Positions 1 to 7,481 of a stretch of 20,025 bases of DNA are shown here, piece after piece. Origin of the DNA: an uncultured Acetatifactor sp. (GTDB lineage: Bacteria > Bacillota > Clostridia > Lachnospirales > Lachnospiraceae). The notes below the pieces were generated by a model that was given only the letters and a program-made list of their open reading frames with translations, was not told the DNA's origin and did not search any database. Position numbers and translations under genes: made by a program. The stretch is from contig CAKRRS010000048.1 in the NCBI GenBank assembly GCA_934394665.1, forward strand, positions 1 to 20,025, written 5' to 3'. The number at the start of each line of letters is the position of its first letter. Position 1 is the first letter of the stretch.

Positions 1-138
1 GGTATGTAATGCAATTTGGGAAGAGATCACGTTGGAAAGTACCTCTCTGCCGTTTTTTACCACTGACGCTGCCGTCTCGTCACAGGAACTCTCGATTCCC
101 AGAATATAAATGTCTTTTTGCTTTTCTGTTTCTGCCAT
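1..138 (-). CDS. tsaD: TsaD, tRNA t6A threonylcarbamoyltransferase (5' end only)
   Basis: This is the N-terminal 46 codons of TsaD; the rest lies beyond the left edge. The enzyme moves threonylcarbamoyl from threonylcarbamoyl-AMP to A37 of ANN-decoding tRNAs, working in the cytoplasm with TsaB and TsaE. The minus strand from an ATG at 138 reads [17 protein letters not shown], followed by the family hallmark [11 protein letters not shown] at about residues 17-27, and then [13 protein letters not shown]. An in-frame stop lies about 27 bases upstream of the ATG, so no longer ATG start is available. The ribosome site is weak (AGGCAG). It is the last visible gene of a minus-strand operon that also holds tsaE, tsaB and rimI, which fits the assignment. 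Identification is from the conserved N-terminus only; the metal-binding HxxxH motif is outside the window. Confidence 0.93.
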   Translation of the reverse strand, partial: MAETEKQKDIYILGIESSCDETAASVVKNGREVLSNVISSQIALHT

Positions 139-213
139 TTTTCTGCCTGCTTTGTTTCTATTTTTCTATGTTGAATGCTTTCTGTGGAATGTCATTTTGG
201 AAATAGCATTACA

Positions 214-825
214 TTATGTTTCCGGCTGCTGATCCAGGCTGTCATTCAGCTCATCCGCTGTCTCCCAGCCGTAGATCCTCCATTTGCGGTTCTCGTCCCT
301 GCGCAGGAGATACACCATTACGGTAGAACTCTTTTTCCCGTTTTCCATCATACCATAGCCGCAGGAAATCCGCGCAAAAGAATAACCATCTGCTGTATAA
401 TAGTCCACATTGGTACTTGGTGCAAGCGAAACGCTTGTTATTTTTCGTTTATTGTCCTTATAGCTCTTGATCTCGCCCTGTAAACGGATCAGATAGGCAT
501 CTTCTTCATTATTTTCCCGAAGCTTTTCATCGAAAAGCTGAAGTGATTTTCTTCCCAGAGCTTCGATTTCTTCACTCGTACACTCCTCATTATAGAAGCA
601 TTTGATCAAATCATTGTAGTATTTGATCACTTCCTTCGGGGTTGCCGGGTAATTATTATCCAGATCTCTGGAAAGTGCCGTATCTACCGCCGACATCACA
701 GCCTCCTGCTGCTGCGTACGGCTCCGTCCGGACAGATAAGAATAATATCCTACCACAAGGACAATGAGAAACACAAGAAAAATGGTAATCTTAGTCATTG
801 ACGTATTATTTGTTTTCATTGTCAT
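214..825 (-). CDS. Membrane-anchored protein of unknown function (DUF6715-like)
   Basis: The product is 203 residues: a short polar N-terminus, one hydrophobic helix at about residues 12-30, and a soluble domain. With one N-terminal anchor and no lipobox it is probably displayed on the outer face of the membrane. The soluble part begins with a helical stretch containing RDLDNNYPATPKEVIKYYND, then a charged helical segment, and ends in a strand-rich half (DGYSFARISCGYG, then RKWRIYGWE). This pattern resembles a Lachnospiraceae family I recall as DUF6715; that name is from memory and uncertain. The start has a good ribosome site (AAAGGA about 8 bases upstream); a second ATG two codons later is less well placed. 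It sits 21 bases after rnz and before tsaD, so it is probably co-transcribed with them. I do not assign a function. Confidence 0.8.
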   Translation of the reverse strand: MTMKTNNTSMTKITIFLVFLIVLVVGYYSYLSGRSRTQQQEAVMSAVDTALSRDLDNNYPATPKEVIKYYNDLIKCFYNEECTSEEIEALGRKSLQLFDEKLRENNEEDAYLIRLQGEIKSYKDNKRKITSVSLAPSTNVDYYTADGYSFARISCGYGMMENGKKSSTVMVYLLRRDENRKWRIYGWETADELNDSLDQQPET

Positions 826-846
826 TTACCATATCCTTTCTTATGT

Positions 847-1758
847 TTATTCGTCCTCAAAGTTCAATTCCATCGTCCAGCCGTCTTTTGCAGCATAGGC
901 TGCCGGGAAAATCTTTCTGACATCATCCATGAATTCTTCAGGTCTCGTCATGGAAGGGCTGTAATGCGTCAGCCATAACCTGAAAGCCTCTACTTCTTTT
1001 GCGATTTTGGCCGCTTCGTACATCGTCATATGCTTGTGTTCTCTGGCCTTTACCAATTTATCCGGCTCGCCGTACATCCCCTCTAAGATCAAAAGGTCTG
1101 CGCCCACCGCATTTTTCCGAATACTCTCTGTCGGTCTGGTGTCGGTGCTGTAAGTCACCTTGAGACCTTTGCGTTCCTCGCCGAGCACCATATCCGGTGT
1201 AAATATCCGCCCATTTTCTTCCAGCGTCTCGCCTTTTTGCAGGCGGTTCCAGAACTTCATGGGGATCTCCTGCTTCAGAGCTCTCTCTTTATCAAACCGA
1301 CCGGCGCGGTCAATTACCATACTATAGCCGTAACAGAGTACATTGTGATTCACTTTAAAGGCTTCCAGACGGAAACCGTCAAATGCAAAGCTTTGTGCAT
1401 TCTCTGTGATTTCCATGCATTTTACTTCAAACGGAAGTTCCGGAGCGATCACGCGTAAAGATGCTACCACTCTGGTCAGACCTTTGGGACCGATCAAAAG
1501 AAGTGGTTCTGTCCGCTCCGCATTTCCCATGGTTAAAAGCATTCCCGGCAGTCCGCTGATATGATCCGCATGAAAATGGGTAAAACAGATAATGTCGATG
1601 GGGTTAGGGCTCCAGCCCTTTTCCCGCATAGCGATCTGGGTGCCTTCGCCACAATCGATCAGAATACTTTTTCCATTATAACGCATCATCAGAGAGGTCA
1701 GCCACCTGTATGGTAGCGGCATCATTCCCCCTGTTCCCAATAAGCAAACGTCTAACAT
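847..1758 (-). CDS. rnz: Ribonuclease Z, tRNA 3'-end processing
   Basis: This metallo-beta-lactamase-fold endonuclease cuts tRNA precursors just after the discriminator base. The 303-residue length matches bacterial RNase Z. The zinc motif HFHADH is at residues 61-66, with further ligands expected at H138 (VNHNVLCYGY), D206 (YSTDTRPT) and H265 (LTHYSPSM). The usual HST signature appears as HMT at residues 243-245. The region around residues 151-185 (RAGRFDKERA, then IPMKFWNRLQKGE) corresponds to the segment preceding the family's tRNA-binding region. The start at 1758 has GAGGAAAA just upstream. It lies 44 bases after the small four-cysteine gene and 21 bases before the membrane-anchored unknown, within the operon that also encodes the t6A enzymes. 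Confidence 0.95.
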   Translation of the reverse strand: MLDVCLLGTGGMMPLPYRWLTSLMMRYNGKSILIDCGEGTQIAMREKGWSPNPIDIICFTHFHADHISGLPGMLLTMGNAERTEPLLLIGPKGLTRVVASLRVIAPELPFEVKCMEITENAQSFAFDGFRLEAFKVNHNVLCYGYSMVIDRAGRFDKERALKQEIPMKFWNRLQKGETLEENGRIFTPDMVLGEERKGLKVTYSTDTRPTESIRKNAVGADLLILEGMYGEPDKLVKAREHKHMTMYEAAKIAKEVEAFRLWLTHYSPSMTRPEEFMDDVRKIFPAAYAAKDGWTMELNFEDE

Positions 1759-1802
1759 TTTTCCTCACAATCTGCTGTCTGCACAGCATGTTCGTATCAA
1801 AT

Positions 1803-2042
1803 CTATAAAAGCTCTGTTTCAGACAATTCTTCTGCCGGGATACAGAATGTCTGAATCCACTTGTCATAACAGTCTTCACACAGATCAAATTTCTGTCTGG
1901 TACCGTCTTTTCCGCTGAAATATCCGAACCGGGCATCTGCCGTAAAATATCCTTCCCGGATCATTCCTTTTTCCACTTTCAATTCTTTCCCACATTTGTT
2001 GCATACGATCCGGCAAAGTTCGCCGTCTTTGTATCTTCTCAT
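1803..2042 (-). CDS. Small protein with two CxxC pairs, probably zinc-binding, function unknown
   Basis: I take the start at 2042, giving 79 residues beginning MRRYKDGELC. A longer frame is open back to 2177, but its extra N-terminus looks non-coding, and the ATG at 2042 has AAAGG and GGAAGG-type ribosome sites directly upstream. Two pairs, C14-x2-C17 (CNKCGKEL) and C55-x2-C58 (CEDCYDKW), would together make a four-cysteine zinc site of treble-clef or ribbon type. Between them is an aromatic and glycine-rich stretch (GYFTADARFGYF). The second pair followed by YDKWIQTF resembles the C-terminal cysteine pair of other small zinc proteins. It lies between rimI (175-base gap) and rnz (44-base gap). 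Zinc binding is inferred from the cysteines; any role with tRNA enzymes is only suggested by position. Confidence 0.75.
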   Translation of the reverse strand: MRRYKDGELCRIVCNKCGKELKVEKGMIREGYFTADARFGYFSGKDGTRQKFDLCEDCYDKWIQTFCIPAEELSETELL

Positions 2043-2217
2043 CTTCCTTCCGCCTTTCTCCCACAAGCAGATTTGCTGCCCGCACCTCGTCATAACCTTG
2101 CAATCAAATCGTCCACGCTTATCAACAATATTGCCTACAGGCAGCCTATTGATCCCACACGCGTCCGCACTGCTCATTATAACTTAAAATCACATCAAGC
2201 GGTGGTGGTAATACTTG
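2043..2217 (-). other. Long intra-operon gap with possible internal promoter and a small hairpin
   Basis: Other gaps in this operon are short, but 175 bases separate rimI from the four-cysteine gene. On the minus strand a perfect TATAAT lies at 2181-2176. Its -35 is poor: the hexamer 17 bases upstream is CACCGC, and TTGATG is only 11 bases away. An inverted repeat at 2126-2151 (CAATA, TGCCT, AC, AGGCA, TATTG, with small bulges) could fold in the RNA. The gap may hold a secondary promoter for the distal genes (four-cysteine protein, rnz, unknown, tsaD), but this is weak. Confidence 0.3.
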
Positions 2218-2664
2218 TTAAACACTTTCGCGGCGCCACATGATCATGGCATCTTCGGTCGGTTTCTCATAAAACTTCGGTCGGATTCCTTCGGATACAA
2301 AGCCGTATTTTTCATATAAATGAATCGCAGGTGCATTGCTCACACGTACTTCCAGCGTGTAAGCGCTGATTCCCCGTTCTGTTCCCAGACGGATCAATGC
2401 TTCCAGCATTCTGCCGCCTACTCCCAGATTCCGGTATTCCGGTGCCGTCACCACATTGTCAATATTGCCCTCGTGGAAACTGTCCGTGAGTCCTGCACAG
2501 CCGGCGATCCGTCCATCCACCTCTGCCACGACATAGAGACAGTAGTCTCTCGAAAGTAGTCCGCGGAAATCCTCTGCCGACCACGGCATGCTGAAAGAAG
2601 CAGCCTCGATCCGGCTCAGTTCTTCGATATCGGTATCCCGGAGCAAGCGAATCTCTGTCTTCAT
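2218..2664 (-). CDS. rimI: RimI, ribosomal-protein-alanine N-acetyltransferase
   Basis: This 148-residue GNAT-fold enzyme is expected to transfer acetyl from acetyl-CoA to the N-terminal alanine of ribosomal protein S18. The acetyl-CoA loop is RNLGVGGRML at residues 78-87 (RxxGxGxxL pattern). The RimI-type segment EVRVSNAPAIHLYEKYGF at about 105-122 holds the expected catalytic glutamate (E105) and tyrosine (Y117). Its ATG overlaps the tsaB stop as ATGA (2661-2664), so translation is coupled. The tsaE-tsaB-rimI-tsaD arrangement is common in Firmicutes. Substrate specificity is from the family and this context; some RimI-like GNATs act on other proteins. Confidence 0.93.
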   Translation of the reverse strand: MKTEIRLLRDTDIEELSRIEAASFSMPWSAEDFRGLLSRDYCLYVVAEVDGRIAGCAGLTDSFHEGNIDNVVTAPEYRNLGVGGRMLEALIRLGTERGISAYTLEVRVSNAPAIHLYEKYGFVSEGIRPKFYEKPTEDAMIMWRRESV

Positions 2665-3419
2665 TCCTGCGTTCCTTTTTGTGCAGCTTTCTCCTGCTCT
2701 TCACGTTCCCGTTCTGCCTGACTTTTCCGCAGGTATTCCGGTTCGTGCTGTGCAGCGGTTACTGTTTTGCCCTGTGCAAAATAGATGGCACCGAGGGATG
2801 CCACACTGGCTGCACGCTGTCTGTTATCGGATGCCGGTGCAAAAGAACAGGGCACCTGCAGCTTCTGTAAAATCTGTTCCTTGTATACCGGGACACCGTC
2901 TCCCAAAAAGATGACTTCCCGTCCCATTCCGTTTAATTCTTCTGCCAACTCGTCCACTGCAATGGCACACTGGTCTTTCAGGATATGCATCTCATAAGAG
3001 GCTTCGGTTGTGGTTTGTGTTTTTTCACTTCTTGTAAATTCATAGATTCCGGTGTACACCTGACTGCGTCTGGCATCCATGATCGGGCATACCAGCTTAT
3101 CCGTTCCCCAGAGATTAAACGCAAGTCCCTCCAGGGTAGGCACTTCTACCAGCGGAAGGTTCAGTGCAAGACCCAGTCCCTTTGCCGTAGCCGCTCCGAT
3201 ACGCAGTCCCGTAAAGGATCCGGGGCCTGCAGAGATGGCAATGGCATCTATCGTATGCAGATCCAAATCGATCATCTGACGAATCTCGTCAAGCATCGGC
3301 AATAACGTCTGGGAATGTGTTTTCTTATAATCCGTTGTATATTCCGCAATCAGGACATCATCTTCCACAACGGCTGCACTTGCAACCAGTCCGGAGCTGT
3401 CCAATGCTAATAGCTTCAT
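2661..3419 (-). CDS. tsaB: TsaB, tRNA t6A biosynthesis subunit
   Basis: TsaB is the non-catalytic ASKHA-fold partner of TsaD in the t6A complex. The N-terminus MKLLALDSSGLVASAAV and the motif SAGPGSFTGLRIG at residues 63-75 are diagnostic, and DARRSQVYTGIYEF at about 115-128 is the second conserved block. I chose the ATG at 3419 (252 residues) because AGGA lies 8 bases upstream; a TTG seven codons earlier would give 259 residues with no better ribosome site. The C-terminal tail (after about residue 230) is highly charged and Glu/Gln/Lys-rich, and probably disordered. It overlaps rimI by four bases, and tsaE ends 24 bases upstream. TsaB is usually about 215-240 residues, so the tail accounts for the extra length. 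Confidence 0.95.
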   Translation of the reverse strand: MKLLALDSSGLVASAAVVEDDVLIAEYTTDYKKTHSQTLLPMLDEIRQMIDLDLHTIDAIAISAGPGSFTGLRIGAATAKGLGLALNLPLVEVPTLEGLAFNLWGTDKLVCPIMDARRSQVYTGIYEFTRSEKTQTTTEASYEMHILKDQCAIAVDELAEELNGMGREVIFLGDGVPVYKEQILQKLQVPCSFAPASDNRQRAASVASLGAIYFAQGKTVTAAQHEPEYLRKSQAEREREEQEKAAQKGTQE

Positions 3420-3443
3420 AAAATATTTCCTGCCTTTCAAACC

Positions 3444-3950
3444 TTACTTTTCTTCCACTGTAATCCGACGATAATCAAATCCCTTCTCCAGATCTTTTTC
3501 TATCGTTACCTGCCTGTAATGCTCCGGCAGGATCTCTTCGATCAGGTTCGCCCATTCGATCAGGCACAATCCCTCTCCGTAAAAGCAATCCTCGTAGCCG
3601 ATCTCTTCCATCTCTTCCACATCGCCGATACGGTATACATCAAAATGGTAAAAAGGCATGCGCCCCTCTTCATAAATCTGTACAATGGTAAAAGTAGGAC
3701 TGTTGACCGGCTCTGTGATACCAAGTCCGGTGGCAACCCCCTGGGTAAACACGGTCTTCCCCACACCCAGATCACCGATCAGGGTATAGACCTGACCGGG
3801 AAGCGCTTCCCTGCCGATTTTCTGTCCCAGCGCAAAGGTTTCTTCCGCGCTGTAGGTCTCTATGATTTCTTTTTGATTTGTTGCTTTTTGCATCTCCATC
3901 TGCGTATTCTTCCTAATGCGATCCATTTTCGGACGACAAATGTTGTCCAT
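3444..3950 (-). CDS. tsaE: TsaE, ATPase of the t6A complex
   Basis: TsaE is a P-loop ATPase that binds TsaBD and is needed for turnover in t6A synthesis. Walker A is GDLGVGKT at residues 59-66 (counted from the ATG at 3950), followed by the conserved SPTF (84-87), HFDVYR (102-107) and EWA (132-134). The start is uncertain. The ATG at 3950 has AGAGGA very close upstream. The ATG at 3899 would give about 151 residues, nearer to family length, with AGGA about 11 bases away; an ATG at 3893 is also possible. The first 25 or so residues are unlike the family and may not be translated. It follows the YcxB-like gene by 27 bases and precedes tsaB by 24. Confidence 0.93.
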   Translation of the reverse strand: MDNICRPKMDRIRKNTQMEMQKATNQKEIIETYSAEETFALGQKIGREALPGQVYTLIGDLGVGKTVFTQGVATGLGITEPVNSPTFTIVQIYEEGRMPFYHFDVYRIGDVEEMEEIGYEDCFYGEGLCLIEWANLIEEILPEHYRQVTIEKDLEKGFDYRRITVEEK

Positions 3951-3977
3951 TTTCCTCTGCCATATTTCCCCACTACG

Positions 3978-4454
3978 TTACAGGCGAATTTTCACTTTTG
4001 CAGGAGGCATGTGCGTTGAAATCATTTCAATAACATCCGTTGTCTTATCCTGCATCTGCTTCTTTGGGAAAATCGTGGCGTTATTTTTTGCCGTATATAC
4101 GATCACGCTGCGGCCGGTGGACACCGCTTTCAGGCAATCCTCCCATTTCTGGCAGGTCGAATTTTCTCCCTGTGAAATCGTGATGCCGTTTTCGTCCAGG
4201 ACATAGTGCAACGTTTCCCGGAACACCGCATTGTTTGCAACCTGCTGTTTGCTTTTGATCAAAAGTGTCCACGGGAGATAGAGTAATATCACCACGCCCA
4301 GGATCAGATAAATCCAGTACTGTCTGGAAATTCCGACAATCACTCCCAGTGCGCCGATCACAGCTCCCAAAAGTCCGGAGACGCTGTTATAACTGTGTCT
4401 CAGCAGAAAATCATATAAATCTCCCGATGTAATTTTAACATCCAATTCTACCAT
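3978..4454 (-). CDS. YcxB-like two-helix membrane protein
   Basis: The product is 158 residues. After a short soluble N-terminus come two hydrophobic helices at about 24-43 and 46-66 in a hairpin. A cytoplasmic C-terminal domain follows with the YcxB-family pattern: LHYVLDENGITIS (82-94), a tryptophan-containing segment (CQKWEDCLKAV), and VYTAKNNATIFPKKQM (119-134). No enzymatic role is known to me for this family. The start at 4454 has a good ribosome site (AAGGAAG, 6 bases spacing). It is the first gene after the promoter at 4513-4541 and lies 27 bases ahead of tsaE, so it probably leads the t6A operon. Any functional link to t6A is unsupported beyond co-transcription. Confidence 0.82.
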   Translation of the reverse strand: MVELDVKITSGDLYDFLLRHSYNSVSGLLGAVIGALGVIVGISRQYWIYLILGVVILLYLPWTLLIKSKQQVANNAVFRETLHYVLDENGITISQGENSTCQKWEDCLKAVSTGRSVIVYTAKNNATIFPKKQMQDKTTDVIEMISTHMPPAKVKIRL

Positions 4455-4472
4455 AGGTTACTTCCTTACATA

Positions 4473-4497
4473 AATTTTGGCGCCTAAGCGCAAAATT
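4473..4497. repeat. Near-perfect inverted repeat in the ycxB-tsaE operon leader
   Basis: The sequence reads AATTTTG-GCGC-CTAA-GCG-CAAAATT, an almost complete dyad with one unpaired G. It lies between the -10 box (4513-4518) and the ycxB-like ribosome site. It could be an operator for a dimeric repressor or a short 5'-leader hairpin; there is no U-tract, so it is not a terminator. Confidence 0.55.
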
Positions 4498-4512
4498 GCA
4501 TACTACGATGTC

Positions 4513-4541
4513 ATTATAGAATTTTTCCCATAAAAAAGCAA
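4513..4541 (-). promoter_or_regulatory. Promoter of the ycxB-like/tsaE/tsaB/rimI operon
   Basis: On the minus strand, -35 TTGCTT (4541-4536), a 17-base spacer and a perfect -10 TATAAT (4518-4513). The start codon of the first gene is about 60 bases downstream. The -35 is only half-consensus. It overlaps the T-rich tail of the upstream exporter terminator. Confidence 0.7.
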
Positions 4542-4600
4542 GTAAAGAACCGCAGGAAATCTGATGTGATCCTGTGATCTGTCAGATTTTCTGCGGTTCT
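4528..4600 (-). terminator. Intrinsic terminator of the exporter operon
   Basis: Long inverted repeat with arms 4546-4564 and 4582-4600 (AGAACCGCAG then AAATCTGA against TCAGATTT and CTGCGGTTCT, with one mismatch), a 15-17 base loop, followed on the minus strand by TTTACTTGCTTTTTTA. It lies 33 bases past the permease stop codon. The interrupted T-run is somewhat imperfect, but the stem is long. Confidence 0.85.
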
Positions 4601-4632
4601 TGTGTGTGACGACCAGAGCTTACCCTTGCCTG

Positions 4633-5844
4633 CTATTCATGCCGCAATGCCTCGATGGGGCTCAGTTTTGCTGCTTTTTTTGCTGGATAGATGCCGAAGA
4701 AAATACCCACTGCGGAAGAGAACAGGCTGGCTCCCAATACCGTGCCGACACTTACTTTTGCCGTGAAACCAATCAGACTGCAGATACCAAATGCGCCCGC
4801 CACACCGATGAGGATACCGATCAGGCCTCCCAGCAATGTGATAATGGCGGATTCCGACAAAAATTGCAGCAGAATGGATCCCGTCCGGGCTCCCAGCGAT
4901 TTACGGATACCAATCTCTCTGGTACGTTCCGTTACGGACACCAGCATGATGTTCATGACACCGATACCTCCTACCAATAAGGAAATGGCAGCCACAAATA
5001 CGACAAATACAGTGATGTAACTTAAAATCTGGTTCATTTGACTCATATAGTCATTAAAGTTCTCGACACCGATCAGATTTTTCCCACGTACATCATGTCT
5101 GTTCTCCATGAGCCGTACCACATCCGAAGCCACCTGCGATGCATTTTCCCCACCGTCACTGATGATCAGAAGATCATTATAAGATACATAGAATCCATAA
5201 TCTTCCGAGACAACGGAAATAGGTGCTTCCAAAGAAATCGTAGTATTACCGACCATGCCCATGAGTTTGGAAGCATTATCCTTACGAATGCCGACGATCG
5301 TAAATTCCTGTGTTACACCGTACAGGCTGAAATCAAATGTCATTCCTACGACATTCGTATTGCCGAACAGCGTTCTGGCGCTGCTTTCTGTGATAATACA
5401 GACCTTATTGGCAGAATAATAATCCGTATCCGAGAAATATCTGCCTTTGATGATCGGATCATTGTTGGAATATTCCAGTCCCGGCATACCGAAGGTCGCA
5501 GATGCCGCAAAAGTGCCTTTTCTCCCCGTCGCTGTTCCTCCAAAGCTCCAGGAAGGTGTTACCGCCTTGACATTTGGGACTTTCTCCATAATTGCATCGA
5601 TATCTTCTTCTGAAAACTCTATCGCAGAACCATCATCATTGTCCTTCGAATAAATGTAGATCTGCCCACCTGCCATCGCATTGAGTTCTCCGTTGATGCC
5701 GCTCTTTACGCCATCGCCGATAGAAATGATCATGATCACGGAAGAGATACCGATGATAATACCAAGCATTGTCAGAACGGAACGGCCCTTATTGCTCCGG
5801 ATATTCATCAAAGCAATTTTGATGTATTCCCATACTTGTGCCAT
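4633..5844 (-). CDS. MacB/FtsX-type ABC exporter permease
   Basis: This 403-residue permease has the MacB topology: one N-terminal helix (about 22-42, LTMLGIIIGISSVIMIISIG), a large extracytoplasmic MacB core domain (about 45-270), and three C-terminal helices (about 275-300, 326-352 and 366-386). The cytoplasmic coupling segment TERTREIGIRKSLGAR (about 306-321) and the C-terminal PAKKAAKLSPIEALRHE are typical. Unlike proteobacterial MacB the ATPase is a separate protein, as usual in Firmicutes. The start has AGGAGG with 8 bases spacing. It begins 12 bases after the membrane-fusion gene, as third gene of the operon. Substrate is unknown; relatives export peptides, lantibiotics, macrolides or virulence factors. 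Confidence 0.92.
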   Translation of the reverse strand: MAQVWEYIKIALMNIRSNKGRSVLTMLGIIIGISSVIMIISIGDGVKSGINGELNAMAGGQIYIYSKDNDDGSAIEFSEEDIDAIMEKVPNVKAVTPSWSFGGTATGRKGTFAASATFGMPGLEYSNNDPIIKGRYFSDTDYYSANKVCIITESSARTLFGNTNVVGMTFDFSLYGVTQEFTIVGIRKDNASKLMGMVGNTTISLEAPISVVSEDYGFYVSYNDLLIISDGGENASQVASDVVRLMENRHDVRGKNLIGVENFNDYMSQMNQILSYITVFVVFVAAISLLVGGIGVMNIMLVSVTERTREIGIRKSLGARTGSILLQFLSESAIITLLGGLIGILIGVAGAFGICSLIGFTAKVSVGTVLGASLFSSAVGIFFGIYPAKKAAKLSPIEALRHE

Positions 5845-5856
5845 AAATCCGCCCTC

Positions 5857-7428
5857 CTACTCCCGGGACACGACGCTTACTGCCATGCCCTCTTCCAGGC
5901 TCTCCCCGGTAACGCTGCTTACAATGATCTCATCCGCTTCTGTGATGCCATCCAGAATTTCTGTATATTCATCGGAGGAAATGCCGCAGGTGACAGGACG
6001 CCTTGCAACCATTCCGTTTTCCACTACATACAGAAAATCACCGTCTTTGTCCGCATTGATTGCTTCTACCGGAATCAACAGGGTATCTTTTGCACTATTG
6101 GTATGTACGGTCAGTTTGGCATCCAGGCCGAGAATGATCTTGTCATCCGGATGGGTCAGATGTACTTCCACACCGACCATCGGGGTATTGGAAGCATTCA
6201 CGGTTGCCATACGATTGATTTTGCTGATTTCACCTTCATATTTGTTCCCTGAAATGGTCACATCCACTTTCTGACCGAGTGCCAGTTTTGCAACATCTGA
6301 TTTAGATGCGTCGAAGGTTACCTTCACATTATCACTGCTCTCCAATGTGATCAGCTGTGCGCCTTCCGTTACGCTGGCTCCCGATACACCGGTGCATTCC
6401 GTCACGATACCGTCGAAGTCCGCAACAATTCCTTTTTGTGCTTTGTCGTATTGTTCTTTCGCTTCCTGATAAGTCAGTTGTGCCAAATCCTTATCTGCCG
6501 CATAGGCCTGGGACTGGTAACCGTTCAGGATCGTGCTTTCGCTGCTTCCCTTCTGACTCTGCATCTGTGCTTTGTAGTTCTCACATTCTGTGATATGCTC
6601 CTGGACAGTTGCAATCTCATTCTGCATATTTACTACATAATCGCTGGAATTTGCAATGGACTGCACATAAGAATTTCTTGCCTGGCTGCTGCTGATATCC
6701 TGTAATTCCTTATTGATTTCTGCTGCACGGCTCTGGTTCACACCGTCCTGTAGTTCTTTGTTCAGATCTGCTGCTTTTCTGGATAAGTTATAGCTTTCCT
6801 CTGCTAACTGTCTCTGTGTCTCTCGCTGGCTCTTGCTCAGTTTATCCTGCAGTTCTTTCAGATAAGCTTTGTAATCCGCAAGCTGCTGATCCAACACGGC
6901 CAGGTTGGTATTTGCTTCATTCAATTTTGCATTGCTCTTGCTGTTCTCCGACATGGTACTGTTGTAGGTAGCATTGCTCTTGGTCTGCTGTAAAGTTGCC
7001 TCCTGCAAGCGCTCCTCCATCTGATCCATGTCATAAGTCATCAGTACCTCTCCGGTCTTGACAGCATCTCCGGCAGCTACATTGATTTCATTTAATCTCC
7101 CGTTCACCGGAGCAAAGAGAATCACTTTCTCTTCGCTGGCAACCTTGCCGCTGGTACTGACGCTCTCCTCGATATCTCCGCGGACTGCTGCGGCTGTGGT
7201 CACCATCACTCCCATGTTGCCGGAAAATGCACAGCTGACCATACGGAGGATGATCAAAAGGATAACGACAATTGCAATAATAACAGGTGCTTTTTTACGT
7301 TTCTTTCCTGTTTTATTACTTTCCTTTTGCTTCTTTTGCTGCTTTTTTAATTCCTTCTGCTTTCTTTTCTCTTCTTTTTTGATCTCTTTTGCACTCAGTG
7401 CCTGTTCTGTTTTTTCCTGCTGTTCCAT
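5857..7428 (-). CDS. HlyD/MFP-family exporter adaptor subunit
   Basis: A 523-residue membrane-fusion protein. Residues 1-47 are an extremely Lys/Glu/Gln-rich cytoplasmic tail; one helix spans about 48-66. A first half-lipoyl motif follows at about 95-130 (APVNGRLNEINVAAGDAVKTGE). A long coiled-coil hairpin covers about 135-330, a second half-lipoyl is at about 332-362 (GIVADFDGIVTECTGVSGAS), then beta-barrel and membrane-proximal domains (about 365-523). It should dock on the permease from outside and funnel substrate through the wall. The coiled coil contains a repeated NKELQD (about 223-228 and 239-244). The start has only a weak GAGAG site; a stronger AAAGGA lies 12 bases upstream. It begins 53 bases after the ATPase gene. 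No outer-membrane partner is expected in a monoderm. Confidence 0.92.
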   Translation of the reverse strand: MEQQEKTEQALSAKEIKKEEKRKQKELKKQQKKQKESNKTGKKRKKAPVIIAIVVILLIILRMVSCAFSGNMGVMVTTAAAVRGDIEESVSTSGKVASEEKVILFAPVNGRLNEINVAAGDAVKTGEVLMTYDMDQMEERLQEATLQQTKSNATYNSTMSENSKSNAKLNEANTNLAVLDQQLADYKAYLKELQDKLSKSQRETQRQLAEESYNLSRKAADLNKELQDGVNQSRAAEINKELQDISSSQARNSYVQSIANSSDYVVNMQNEIATVQEHITECENYKAQMQSQKGSSESTILNGYQSQAYAADKDLAQLTYQEAKEQYDKAQKGIVADFDGIVTECTGVSGASVTEGAQLITLESSDNVKVTFDASKSDVAKLALGQKVDVTISGNKYEGEISKINRMATVNASNTPMVGVEVHLTHPDDKIILGLDAKLTVHTNSAKDTLLIPVEAINADKDGDFLYVVENGMVARRPVTCGISSDEYTEILDGITEADEIIVSSVTGESLEEGMAVSVVSRE

Positions 7429-7481
7429 GATCTCTCATGATCCTTTCTGCTTATTTTATGATATGAGGCTGCGTCTATGTT

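Noticed and set aside
2043..2177. Longer version of the four-cysteine protein starting at 2177
   Set aside because: The added residues overlap the possible TATAAT, have no ribosome site, and do not resemble a domain; the internal ATG at 2042 is better supported.
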